Source of the DNA: Pelosinus sp.
Lineage (GTDB): Bacteria > Bacillota > Negativicutes > Propionisporales > Propionisporaceae
Length of the DNA stretch: 35,297 nt
Assembly (NCBI GenBank): GCA_021372375.1
Contig: JAJFUN010000087.1
Span: forward strand, 1 to 35,297
Direction of reading: 5' to 3'
Shown: positions 1 through 8,898 of the stretch, in pieces
How the letters are laid out: every line of letters begins with the position of its first letter
Position numbering within the stretch: the first letter of the stretch is position 1
Made by a program: the position numbers and the translations under genes
The notes under the pieces: model-generated
Database searches by the model: none
Told to the model about the DNA's origin: nothing
What the model saw: only the letters and a program-made list of their open reading frames with translations

Positions 1-1
1 T

Positions 2-622
<621 letters not shown>

Positions 623-653
623 CGCAAAACTAAAAAAAAGGGGTAGATGACTG

Positions 654-980
654 ATGTTATTAGTGAGAGCGATCATTAGACCGGAAAAAAGAGATGAAGT
701 GCTGTACGAACTATCAAGCGCCGGCTTTCATGCCGCGACTGTGGTCGATGTTGTCGGACGCGGCAAACAAAAAGGCATTAAAGTTGGCGGCATAGTCTAT
801 GATGAAATTCCTAAAATCATGATTATGATGGCAGTACGTGATGAAGATAAAAATGATGTAATCAGTGTAATCTTACGGGTAGCAAAAACCGGGCCTAGCG
901 GCTCTTTTGGCGATGGTAAAGTTTTTATAACGCCCATTGAAGAAGCGTATACCGTTTCTACCGGTAAAAAAGGTTTATAA
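654..980 (+). CDS. nifI1: PII-like nitrogenase regulator NifI1
   Basis: A 108-residue GlnB/PII-family protein. Family hallmarks are the start MLLVRAIIRPEK, a T-loop region at about residues 36-55, and the C-terminal stretch GSFGDGKVFITPIEEAYTVSTG, which forms the nucleotide-binding part of PII proteins. Position between nifH and nifD is diagnostic of NifI1. In methanogens and clostridia NifI1 and NifI2 form a hetero-complex that binds NifDK and blocks its interaction with NifH when 2-oxoglutarate falls, that is, on ammonium addition. The same role is inferred here. Only 12 bases separate it from nifI2, so the two are co-translated. Confidence 0.93.
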   Translation: MLLVRAIIRPEKRDEVLYELSSAGFHAATVVDVVGRGKQKGIKVGGIVYDEIPKIMIMMAVRDEDKNDVISVILRVAKTGPSGSFGDGKVFITPIEEAYTVSTGKKGL

Positions 981-992
981 GGAGGGACTGGC

Positions 993-1403
993 ATGAAAGA
1001 AATCATTGCCATAGTTCGTATGAATAAGACGGGCGCAACCAAAAAGGCGCTAATTGAGTCCGGGGCTGCTGGTTTTACTGCTAACAAAGTATTTGGCAGG
1101 GGCACATTAGTAAAAGATGACGCGAAGGTTGCGGTCAGAAAACAAGAACTAATGTCCTTGGCGAGTGAGGAAGACAAAGAAACGACAGAACTGATGATTG
1201 ACAGTTTTGTAAGTGGGGCAAGTCTTTTTCCGATGCGTCTCTTTAACATTATTGCGCTTGATGAAGATGTAGACAAAATTGTGGATGCCATTATAAAAGT
1301 CAACAAAACCAACTATAACATAGGGGATGGCAAAATATTTGTATTGCCGATTGCGGATTTGGTTCGTGTACGGACAGGGGAGTCCGGGGAAGCGGCTATG
1401 TAA
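993..1403 (+). CDS. nifI2: PII-like nitrogenase regulator NifI2
   Basis: A 136-residue PII-family protein and partner of NifI1. It begins MKEIIAIVRMNKTGATK and ends with the PII signature NIGDGKIFVLPIADLVRVRTGESG. It is longer than canonical PII (about 112) because of an extended middle segment at residues 40-80, rich in Lys and Glu, where NifI2 proteins carry a longer T-loop. That loop is thought to contact the MoFe protein. A good Shine-Dalgarno (AGGAGG at 979-984) precedes the ATG. It is followed 21 bases later by nifD, with its own AGGAGG. Together with nifI1 it predicts fast, reversible post-translational shut-off of nitrogenase by fixed nitrogen. Confidence 0.93.
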   Translation: MKEIIAIVRMNKTGATKKALIESGAAGFTANKVFGRGTLVKDDAKVAVRKQELMSLASEEDKETTELMIDSFVSGASLFPMRLFNIIALDEDVDKIVDAIIKVNKTNYNIGDGKIFVLPIADLVRVRTGESGEAAM

Positions 1404-1424
1404 CAAGTAAAGGAGGGAACAGAC

Positions 1425-3038
1425 ATGGCGATTACCGAGAAAGAGTTAGAAGAATTATTTGAAAAAATGCCGAAAAAAATGGAGAAAAATCGGCGTAAAC
1501 ATATCATGATCAAAAATGGCGAGCTCGAAAGCCAGGCAATAGAGGCCAATACGCGCACCGTTCCCGGTGTTATTACCAATCGCGGCTGCGCCTATGCCGG
1601 CTGTAAAGGCGTGGTATTAGGTCCGATTAAAGATATGATTCATATTACACATGGACCCATTGGCTGCGCATTTTATACCTGGGGGGCCCGCCGTAATAAA
1701 GCTAAAACGGAAGAGAATGTAAAGAACTTCATGAATTACGCATTTTCTACCAATATGCAGGAAAAGGATATTGTGTTTGGCGGCGAAAAGAAGCTGGCAG
1801 CCATGATTGATGAAGTAGTAGATATGTTTCATCCAAATGCTATTACTATCTCCGCTACCTGTCCGGTCGGCCTCATTGGTGATGATATTAATGCCGTGGC
1901 CAAAGCGGCGCAGGAACGACATGGCATTCAGGTTTTGGCGTTTAGCTGTGAAGGCTATAAAGGGGTCAGCCAATCGGCAGGACATCATATTGCTAATAAT
2001 AATCTCATGGCTAATGTTATTGGCACCGGCGACATGGAAAAGGCGCCTGGCAAATATTCCATTAATATTTTAGGCGAATATAATATTGGCGGAGATAGCT
2101 GGGAAATTGAACGGTTTTTAAAAGAAATCGGCTACAATATTGTGTGTGTCATGACAGGCGACGGCGCCTGGGAACATATTCGCAATGCCCATGTGGCTGA
2201 TTTGAATTTAGTACAGTGCCACAGATCGATAAATTATATCGCGGAAAAAATTCAAACAAAATATGGTACTCCTTGGCTCAAAGTAAACTTCGTAGGCGTT
2301 CAGTCTACCATTAAGTCCCTTAGGGATATGGCTACTTATTTTGATGATCCGGAATTAACCAAAAAGACGGAAGAAGTCATTGAACGGGAGCTCGCCAGGG
2401 TTCAACCGGTAATTGATCAGTATGCCAAAATTTGCAATAACAAAACCGCCTTTTGTTTTGTCGGCGGCTCGCGCGGTCATCATTATCAAGGCCTATTTCG
2501 GGAACTGGGGATTGAAACCGTGCTGGCCGGATATGAATTTGCCCATCGCGACGATTATGAAGGCCGTGAGGTCATTCCTGATATCAAAACAGATGCCGAC
2601 AGCAAAAACATTCCGGACTTTCAGGTAGAGCCAGATCCGTCGCGGTTTCATTTAAGAATGTCACCAGAAAAAATGGAAGAACTTAAACAGAAAATTCCTT
2701 TGGGTGATTATGCCGGGATGAATCTAGAAATGAAAGACGGCGATTTGATTGTTGACGATTTGAATCATTTTGAAACCGAAGAGTTTATTAAATTATTGCA
2801 GCCCGATATTTTTGCCTCCGGGATTAAAGATAAATATGTTGTGCAAAAAATGGGCATTCCGGCCAAACAACTTCATTCATATGATTATAGCGGTCCTTAT
2901 GCCGGTTTTAACGGCGCCGTAAATTTTGCACGTGATGTAAGTATGGCTTTTGCCTCACCAACCTGGAACTATATTACTCCCCCATGGAAGACAGCACCAC
3001 TCTTGGAAGGCGAATTTGGGGAAGGAGGGAAAGCATAA
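1425..3038 (+). CDS. nifD: Nitrogenase MoFe protein alpha chain NifD
   Basis: Alpha subunit (537 residues) of the alpha2beta2 dinitrogenase. P-cluster ligands correspond to Cys55 (NRGCAYAG), Cys81 (GPIGC) and Cys146 (SATCPVG). The FeMo-cofactor ligands are Cys265 (LVQCHRS) and His484 (QLHSYDYSGPY). The active-site VSQSxGHHIAN segment (about 181-191) is also intact. Compared with Azotobacter NifD the spacing between the two cofactor ligands is about 52 residues longer, the net insertion falling around 385-440. This matches the roughly 50-residue insertion known in clostridial NifD. All catalytic residues are present, so the protein should be functional. It overlaps nifK by one base (TAATG). 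Confidence 0.98.
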   Translation: MAITEKELEELFEKMPKKMEKNRRKHIMIKNGELESQAIEANTRTVPGVITNRGCAYAGCKGVVLGPIKDMIHITHGPIGCAFYTWGARRNKAKTEENVKNFMNYAFSTNMQEKDIVFGGEKKLAAMIDEVVDMFHPNAITISATCPVGLIGDDINAVAKAAQERHGIQVLAFSCEGYKGVSQSAGHHIANNNLMANVIGTGDMEKAPGKYSINILGEYNIGGDSWEIERFLKEIGYNIVCVMTGDGAWEHIRNAHVADLNLVQCHRSINYIAEKIQTKYGTPWLKVNFVGVQSTIKSLRDMATYFDDPELTKKTEEVIERELARVQPVIDQYAKICNNKTAFCFVGGSRGHHYQGLFRELGIETVLAGYEFAHRDDYEGREVIPDIKTDADSKNIPDFQVEPDPSRFHLRMSPEKMEELKQKIPLGDYAGMNLEMKDGDLIVDDLNHFETEEFIKLLQPDIFASGIKDKYVVQKMGIPAKQLHSYDYSGPYAGFNGAVNFARDVSMAFASPTWNYITPPWKTAPLLEGEFGEGGKA

Positions 3039-4426
3039 TGCTTGATTATACACCAAAAGAAATAAAAAAACGTTCCAGCGGCACAGTAATTAATCCGGCC
3101 AAAACCTGCCAGCCCATTGGCGCTATGTACGCAGCGCTTGGCATACACGGCTGTCTGCCGCATAGTCACGGCTCACAAGGCTGCTGCAGTTTTCATCGGA
3201 TGCACTTAACACGTCATTTTCGTGATCCGATTATGGCTTCGACCAGTAGTTTTACCGAAGGCGCTTCGGTGTTTGGCGGCGGCGCGAATTTAAAGACAGC
3301 CATCAAAAATGTATTTACCTTATATAATCCGGATGTTATGGCCATCCATACTACTTGTCTTTCGGAAACAATTGGTGATGACATTCCGGCTACCATTCGG
3401 CAAGCAGAAATTCCCGAGGGTAAAATTGTTTTCCATGCTAACACGCCAAGTTATCAAGGTTCTCATATAACCGGATTTTCTAATATGACCAAAGCCATGG
3501 TAACTTATTTTTCTGAAAAGACGACAGAGCAGCCGAAAGAACAGACTAATTTAATTCCAGGATTTGTCAATCCAGGCGATATGCGCGAATTAAAGAGGAT
3601 TTTTGAAGCGATGGGGCTTACCTACATTATGTTTCCTGATACTTCAGGGGTTGTTGATTCACCGATGACCGGAAAGTTTGAAATGTATCCTAAAGGCGGG
3701 GTTACCATTGACCAGCTAAAAGATACCGGGAATTCAAAAATCACCTTGTCGCTTGGCCGGTTTTCCTCAGAAGCGGCAGCTGAAGCCCTGAAAAAGAAAT
3801 GTAAAGTCCCCTTTATTTCCCTAAAAACGCCGATTGGGATTAAAGCAACCGATGACATGCTTATGGCGCTAAGAGGCAGTTTTGCCGCTGAAGTACCTTA
3901 TGAACTGGAAGAAGAACGCGGCCAGCTGGTTGATGTGATGACAGATGCACATTTTCATTTTCACAATAAAAAAGTAGCCATCTTCGGCGACCCGGATATT
4001 GTCGCAGGCCTCACTGAATTTGTGCTAAGTTTGGGCATGAAGCCTATTCATATACTCACAGGAACGCCAGGCGGTGCGCTGGGCTCTAAAATGTATAGTT
4101 TTGAAGATGAAATTAATGACATGCTACAGTCTGCGGGCATAACAGCCAATGTAAAAGCTGACAGCGATTTACTTGAACTGCATCAGTGGATTAAAAACCA
4201 GCCGGTAGATTTACTGATTGGCAATACTTATGGTAAATATATTGCCAAAGCAGAGGATATTCCCTTTGTGAGAGTTGGTTTTCCCATCTTAGACCGGGCT
4301 ATTCATTCCTATATGCCGATTGTAGGTTATCGCGGTGCGATGCGCTTATTAGAAATGATTGATAATGCACTCTTGGATCGTGCTGACCGGGATGCTGCAG
4401 ATGAAGATTTTGAGTTAGTAATGTAA
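3038..4426 (+). CDS. nifK: Nitrogenase MoFe protein beta chain NifK
   Basis: Beta subunit of dinitrogenase, 462 residues. The frame is open upstream into nifD, but the ATG at 3038 is preferred because GGAAGGAGGG (3020-3029) sits at ideal distance and the ATG overlaps the nifD stop. P-cluster ligands are Cys24 (KTCQPIGA), Cys49 (HGSQGCC) and Cys107 (HTTCLSE), equivalent to Azotobacter 70, 95 and 153. The protein lacks the N-terminal extension of about 50 residues found in proteobacterial NifK, as in Clostridium pasteurianum, which pairs with the insertion in NifD. The stop is followed by a large hairpin before nifE. Confidence 0.98.
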   Translation: MLDYTPKEIKKRSSGTVINPAKTCQPIGAMYAALGIHGCLPHSHGSQGCCSFHRMHLTRHFRDPIMASTSSFTEGASVFGGGANLKTAIKNVFTLYNPDVMAIHTTCLSETIGDDIPATIRQAEIPEGKIVFHANTPSYQGSHITGFSNMTKAMVTYFSEKTTEQPKEQTNLIPGFVNPGDMRELKRIFEAMGLTYIMFPDTSGVVDSPMTGKFEMYPKGGVTIDQLKDTGNSKITLSLGRFSSEAAAEALKKKCKVPFISLKTPIGIKATDDMLMALRGSFAAEVPYELEEERGQLVDVMTDAHFHFHNKKVAIFGDPDIVAGLTEFVLSLGMKPIHILTGTPGGALGSKMYSFEDEINDMLQSAGITANVKADSDLLELHQWIKNQPVDLLIGNTYGKYIAKAEDIPFVRVGFPILDRAIHSYMPIVGYRGAMRLLEMIDNALLDRADRDAADEDFELVM

Positions 4427-4433
4427 GGTTACA

Positions 4434-4486
4434 CTAAAGATTTGTTAGTCATGGTATAAATATTTATACCATGACGAAATCTTTAG
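4434..4486 (+). promoter_or_regulatory. Large hairpin between nifK and nifE
   Basis: A two-part inverted repeat fills the nifK-nifE gap. The outer arms, CTAAAGATTT (4434-4443) and AAATCTTTAG (4477-4486), are perfectly complementary. Inside lies a perfect 26-base palindrome (4449-4474) starting TCATGGTATAAAT. The arms are separated by a small asymmetric internal loop (5 and 2 bases). There is no U-run after it, so it is not a standard terminator. Hairpins at this place can stabilise the upstream nifHDK transcript or reduce read-through into nifE. The right arm also lies just before the nifE start region and could affect its translation. Confidence 0.7.
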
Positions 4487-4514
4487 GAAAAAAGTGGCAG
4501 AGAGGTGTGATACT

Positions 4515-5885
4515 ATGAATGCCGAGCTGAGCGCGATAGAGCTATCCATAAAAGAACGGGAAGATTTTATTGCAACCAAAGGAAAACAAAAAAAACAGCT
4601 GAGATGTGATGCTGAAAGCATTGCTGGCTGTGTAAGTCAGCGCGCTTGTGTATTTTGCGGCGCCAGGGTTGTTTTAAACCCCATCACAGATGCCATTCAT
4701 TTAATTCATGGGCCGATTGGCTGTGCCAGTTATACCTGGGATATCCGCGGCAGTCTTTCTAGCGGTACAGAATTATACCGGAACAGTTTTTCTACAGATT
4801 TAAAGGAGCAGGATGTAATCTTTGGCGGCGAAAAAAAGCTGGCAAGGGCCATTGATGAGCTGGTAGCAGCGTATCACGCCAAGCTTATTTTTGTATATTC
4901 CACCTGCATTGTCGGTGTAATCGGCGATGATATTGAGGCGGTATGCAGAGCTGCTATGGTGCGTCATCATATTAAAGTTATTCCGGTACAGTCAAGCGGG
5001 TTTATCGGTAATAAGTCTGCTGGCTACCGGGCTGCCTGCGATTCGCTGCTAAGTCTTATTCATACCGAAAAGAAAATCAGTAAAAAGCCAAAGTCAGTTA
5101 ATTATTTAGGCGATTTTAATCTTGCGGGTGAAGCCTGGATTATTCGTGATTATTTAGCGCGAATTGGCGTTACCGTGAGTACCGTATTTACAGGTGATGC
5201 AAGCTATGAAGAGCTGAAAACAGCGCCGGCAGCGTCGCTGAATATCATTCAATGCGCTGGTTCGATGGCGTATTTAGCCAAGCAAATGGAGGAATTATAT
5301 CATATTCCTTATCTTAGGATTTCTTTTCTCGGCATCGAGGATACGGCTGTGACGCTAAGAAATATTGCTGAGTACTTTGAAGATCCGGAAATGCAGCAAA
5401 AGGTAGAAATACTGATTGAAGAAGAAAGCCGTAAGGTAACAGATGAACTTTCTTTTTACCGTAAAAAGCTGGAGGGCAAGAAAGCGGCAGTTTATGTCGG
5501 CGGCGGCTTTAAAGCCATTTCCCTCATTAAACAGTTTCGTGAAATCGGTATGGAGGTAGTCATGGTGGGTACGCAGACAGGTCAGCCGGATGATTATGAC
5601 ACAATTAATGGCCTAGTTACCGAGGGCACAGTTGTTTTGGATGATGCCAATCCGGCCGAATTAGAAAAGTTTATGATTGAACAGGGCGCAAATTTGCTGG
5701 TAGGCGGTGTCAAGGAGCGGCCGCTGGCGTATAAACTGGGCGTAGCCTTTGTCGACCATAACCATGAACGCAAACATCCTTTAAGCGGGTTTGTTGGTGC
5801 AGTAAATTTTGCCAGAGAAGTGTATTCTACCGTTTGTTCGCCTGTTTGGCGCAGTATCCAAATGAAAACGCCATGGGGAGAGTGA
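4515..5885 (+). CDS. nifE: FeMo-cofactor scaffold protein NifE
   Basis: Alpha-like subunit of the NifEN scaffold, where the NifB-co precursor is matured to FeMo-co with Mo and homocitrate. 456 residues from the ATG at 4515, which has AGAGGTG (4500-4506) in front. A GTG at 4494 in the same frame is possible but weaker. Conserved cysteines of the NifD/NifE fold are seen in SQRACVFCG, GPIGCASYTWD and YSTCIVGVIGDD, plus IIQCAGSMAYL at the place of the NifD cofactor Cys. The C-terminal segment FVDHNHERKHPLSGFVGAV replaces NifD's HSYDYSGPY, as expected of NifE. It ends in a TGATG overlap with nifN. Confidence 0.96.
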   Translation: MNAELSAIELSIKEREDFIATKGKQKKQLRCDAESIAGCVSQRACVFCGARVVLNPITDAIHLIHGPIGCASYTWDIRGSLSSGTELYRNSFSTDLKEQDVIFGGEKKLARAIDELVAAYHAKLIFVYSTCIVGVIGDDIEAVCRAAMVRHHIKVIPVQSSGFIGNKSAGYRAACDSLLSLIHTEKKISKKPKSVNYLGDFNLAGEAWIIRDYLARIGVTVSTVFTGDASYEELKTAPAASLNIIQCAGSMAYLAKQMEELYHIPYLRISFLGIEDTAVTLRNIAEYFEDPEMQQKVEILIEEESRKVTDELSFYRKKLEGKKAAVYVGGGFKAISLIKQFREIGMEVVMVGTQTGQPDDYDTINGLVTEGTVVLDDANPAELEKFMIEQGANLLVGGVKERPLAYKLGVAFVDHNHERKHPLSGFVGAVNFAREVYSTVCSPVWRSIQMKTPWGE

Positions 5886-7303
5886 TGAGCATGAGCCGGA
5901 AAATAGAGGGTGTAAAAAATGTTAATGAAAATCCTTGCAATATGTGTATGCCCATGGGCGGAATTTTAGCTTTAAAGGGGATCGAACAGACCATGGTCGT
6001 CCTGCATGGTTCGCAGGGCTGCAGCACTTATATGCGCCGCCATATTTCTCAGCACTTTAATGAACCGATAGATGTAGGCTCTTCTTCGCTAAATGAAAAG
6101 GGAACTATTTACGGCGGGGAAAAAAATCTTAAACAGGCCTTTAATAATATTCTACGAGTGTATCATCCCCAAATGATTGGGGTACTGACTACCTGTTTAG
6201 CCGAAACCATTGGCGAAGATGTTGAGCGCATAGCGGCTGAGTATTTGCGCGAAAACAAGCTGAATTATCCAATCGTAACAGCGCCCACGCCAGGTTATGG
6301 CGGAAGTCATGCCGAAGGCTATTTTTTTACAGTCAGGCGCATTGTCGAAGGGCTCGCGAAAAAAGCGGAAAAAAACTATAAAATTAATATTTTTGTTTCG
6401 AATATTAGTCCGGCCGATATCCGCGAAATTAAGCGTATTTTAGATTTAATGCAGGTGCGGTATACCTTATGCCCTGATTTTTCTGATACCCTGGATCGTC
6501 CTTATGTAAGACCATATACCAAAATCCCCGAGGGCGGCACCAAGCTTGCTGATATCGCAGAAATGTCCGGTGCACTGGCAACTGTGCAAATGGGGATGAC
6601 TGTGGATGAGAGCATTTCACCAGGCGAATATCTGCGCGAGGAATTTGGCGTGCCGCTTTATACTATTCCTATTCCTATCGGCCTTGAAAATACCGACATT
6701 TTTATTAAGCTGCTGCAGGAGCTGACAGGCGGCGTTATTCCTCTAAGCTTACAAAATGAACGGGGCCGGCTGGTTGATGCCATGATTGATTCACATAAAT
6801 ACAATTTTGAAGGGCGGAGTGCTATCTTTGGTGAACCCGAACTGGTGTATGCGTTAGCGGGGGCATGCATAGAAAATGGAATTATGCCGCTGGTAGTGGC
6901 AACAGGCAGCAAAAATTCAACGCTTTGTACCTTGGTACAAGATCTTTCGGCCGAAAAAGGTCTTGATTTTATACCGGAAATTGTAACAGAAAGTGATTTT
7001 AAAGAGATTCGTGGACTAAGTGTAGCAAAAGGGGTCAATGTTGCTATTGGCCATTCCGATGGTCACTATCTAGAAGAACAAGAAAATATACCCTTAGTGC
7101 GCCTTGGTTTTCCAATTCATGACAGAATCGGCGGCCAAAGAATCCTGTCTGTAGGCTATACCGGCACGGCGATGTTTTTAGATAGAGTAACCAACACGCT
7201 ACTCGCCGCCAAGCAAAAGAGCTATCGGCAAACAATGTATAATAAATTTTATCGTGGAAAAGAGAAAAGTGAGGTGGCAAAATATGAGTTGCTCAGGGTG
7301 TAA
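5885..7303 (+). CDS. nifN: FeMo-cofactor scaffold protein NifN
   Basis: Beta-like partner of NifE, 472 residues. The frame is open further upstream, but the ATG at 5885 overlaps the nifE stop codon and follows GGGGAGAG (5875-5882), so coupled translation is likely. Cysteines are in NPCNMCMPMGG (residue 18 onward), LHGSQGCSTY and TTCLAETIGED, the NifN/NifK pattern. The last 20 bases overlap nifB. The NifEN tetramer receives NifB-co and hands finished cofactor to apo-NifDK. It is a separate protein, not fused to NifB. Confidence 0.95.
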   Translation: MSMSRKIEGVKNVNENPCNMCMPMGGILALKGIEQTMVVLHGSQGCSTYMRRHISQHFNEPIDVGSSSLNEKGTIYGGEKNLKQAFNNILRVYHPQMIGVLTTCLAETIGEDVERIAAEYLRENKLNYPIVTAPTPGYGGSHAEGYFFTVRRIVEGLAKKAEKNYKINIFVSNISPADIREIKRILDLMQVRYTLCPDFSDTLDRPYVRPYTKIPEGGTKLADIAEMSGALATVQMGMTVDESISPGEYLREEFGVPLYTIPIPIGLENTDIFIKLLQELTGGVIPLSLQNERGRLVDAMIDSHKYNFEGRSAIFGEPELVYALAGACIENGIMPLVVATGSKNSTLCTLVQDLSAEKGLDFIPEIVTESDFKEIRGLSVAKGVNVAIGHSDGHYLEEQENIPLVRLGFPIHDRIGGQRILSVGYTGTAMFLDRVTNTLLAAKQKSYRQTMYNKFYRGKEKSEVAKYELLRV

Positions 7304-8558
7304 AGGAAACCCGGAAATTGGAAATCATTTAGTACAAACAAATCGGCATCCTTGCTATAGTGCAGATGCCCATCATAAATATGCGAGAATGCACTTACCG
7401 GTAGCGCCGATGTGCAATATCAGCTGCAATTACTGTAATCGCAAATTTGACTGTGTTAACGAAAGCAGGCCTGGTGTCACAAGTGAAATATTATCGCCGG
7501 AGGAAGCACTGCAGAAATTTCACAAAGTTAAAGCCGCAATCCCTAATCTCAGTGTAATAGGGATTGCCGGGCCTGGCGATGCGCTGGCAAATTGGCCGAA
7601 AACCAGAGAGGCAATTGTGCGCATTAAAGCTGAAGATGACAGCATGATTTTTTGTTTATCGACAAATGGCCTCTTGCTGCCGGACTACATGGAAGAAATC
7701 GTCGAACTTGATGTAAAACATGTAACCGTAACCATGAATTGCCTGGATGCCGCCATCGGCGCCAAAATTTATAAACATATTTATTATCGGGAGAAAAAGT
7801 ATGTGGGCGAGGAAGCCGCGCGGATTCTCCTTGAAAATCAGCTAAAGGGAATTACATGGCTTGCTCAAAAGGGCGTACTTGTCAAAGTAAATATGGTTAT
7901 GATTAAAGGTATTAATGATCATCATATTCCGGCAGTTGCGAAAAGGGTGAAAGCAGCGGGCGCTTTTATTGCAAATATTATGCCGCTGATTCCAGCCTCA
8001 GGCAGTGTATTTCAAGACTATCCGCAGACCAGCATGAAAGAAATTCAGGATATGAGAAACCTTTGTGAAGTGGATATTAAGCAAATGAAGCATTGCCGGC
8101 AGTGCCGGGCTGATGCTATTGGCATGCTTGATTATGATAGATCCGAGGAATTTCGGATGCATGAAGAGCCGGATAAATTAGCCGAAGCCAGTTGTCAGCT
8201 GCCCAAACACTATACGGTTGCGGTAACTTCCAAGCACGGCAAGCTAGTGGATCAGCATTTTGGGCATGCATCTGAATTTTTAATCTATCAATATATTAAT
8301 CATAAATTTATTTTGGCCGAAGCCCGTTCTGTTGATAAATATTGTAATGGTATAACTGAGTGTGATGACGACGCCGAGGAAAAGCAGGCAGTAATTGAAG
8401 CTATCGCTGACTGTGATGCTGTGCTTACCATGCGTATCGGGCGCGTACCGCAGAAAAAGCTGATAAATAAAGGCGTTTTGGTGTTAGAATACTGTTCTAC
8501 AGTTGAGTCGGGACTTAGTTATGCGCTTACGCAGCTAGCCATGAAAGAAGCCATTTAA
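7284..8558 (+). CDS. nifB: FeMo-cofactor biosynthesis radical SAM protein NifB with C-terminal NifX-like domain
   Basis: Makes NifB-co, the carbide-containing 8Fe-9S core of FeMo-co, by radical SAM chemistry. 424 residues from the ATG at 7284, chosen because GAGGTGG (7271-7277) precedes it at good spacing. An ATG 10 codons upstream lacks such a site. The radical SAM motif CxxxCxxC is CNISCNYC (Cys44, 48, 51). Further conserved cysteines are at 3, 6 and 24 and in MKHCRQCRADA. From about residue 308 a NifX/NafY-like cofactor-binding domain follows (YTVAVTSKHGKLVDQHFGHA), with the typical HFGH. No separate nifX is present in the cluster, so this fused domain may serve its carrier role. Confidence 0.97.
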   Translation: MSCSGCKGNPEIGNHLVQTNRHPCYSADAHHKYARMHLPVAPMCNISCNYCNRKFDCVNESRPGVTSEILSPEEALQKFHKVKAAIPNLSVIGIAGPGDALANWPKTREAIVRIKAEDDSMIFCLSTNGLLLPDYMEEIVELDVKHVTVTMNCLDAAIGAKIYKHIYYREKKYVGEEAARILLENQLKGITWLAQKGVLVKVNMVMIKGINDHHIPAVAKRVKAAGAFIANIMPLIPASGSVFQDYPQTSMKEIQDMRNLCEVDIKQMKHCRQCRADAIGMLDYDRSEEFRMHEEPDKLAEASCQLPKHYTVAVTSKHGKLVDQHFGHASEFLIYQYINHKFILAEARSVDKYCNGITECDDDAEEKQAVIEAIADCDAVLTMRIGRVPQKKLINKGVLVLEYCSTVESGLSYALTQLAMKEAI

Positions 8559-8573
8559 TAAGGAGGAAACATC

Positions 8574-8882
8574 ATGAATAAGCCCAAAAAACACATATTG
8601 GTCTGTACTAGTTCGCGGATGACCGGGCAACAAAAGGGGTATTGCCATACCAAAGAAGGTGTTCAAATTGTGGCAAATTTCCTCGACGAGATTGAGGAGC
8701 GGGGGCTTGGGGATGAGGTCTTTGTATCGAATACCGGCTGTTTTGGCCTTTGCGAACAAGGACCAATCGTTGTAGTATACCCGGATAATATATGGTATGG
8801 AAAAGTTTCACCAGACGACGTAGAAAAGATTATGGATCAGCACATTGAAGGCGGTAAGACAGTAAAAGAGCTGGAAATATAA
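8574..8882 (+). CDS. Thioredoxin-fold [2Fe-2S] ferredoxin
   Basis: A 102-residue ferredoxin of the Clostridium pasteurianum 2Fe-2S / Azotobacter FeSI type, related to the NuoE C-terminal domain. Cluster cysteines are Cys11 (LVCTSS), Cys24 (GYCHT), Cys56 and Cys60 (TGCFGLC). These match the positions I recall for the 102-residue C. pasteurianum protein, which interacts with the MoFe protein. The fifth, non-essential cysteine of that protein (position 14) is Ser here. Lying in the nif operon 15 bases after nifB and 16 before the next gene, it probably serves nitrogenase or its assembly as electron carrier. It is not the low-potential 8Fe ferredoxin expected to reduce NifH. Confidence 0.9.
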   Translation: MNKPKKHILVCTSSRMTGQQKGYCHTKEGVQIVANFLDEIEERGLGDEVFVSNTGCFGLCEQGPIVVVYPDNIWYGKVSPDDVEKIMDQHIEGGKTVKELEI

Positions 8883-8898
8883 GCGGGAGGTGGACTTC

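Noticed and set aside
797-1579. Minus-strand open frames opposite nifI1, nifI2 and nifD
   Set aside because: They lie fully opposite well-supported conserved genes, have no ribosome sites and show no domain-like sequence.
1425-4426. Alternative nitrogenase (vnf/anf) instead of Mo type
   Set aside because: No delta subunit gene (vnfG/anfG) follows nifD, and nifE, nifN, split nifV and modABC all accompany it; NifD has the Mo-type cofactor ligands.
4494-4514. GTG at 4494 as nifE start
   Set aside because: The ATG at 4515 has a better-placed AGAGGTG; the extra seven residues show no family resemblance. It remains possible.
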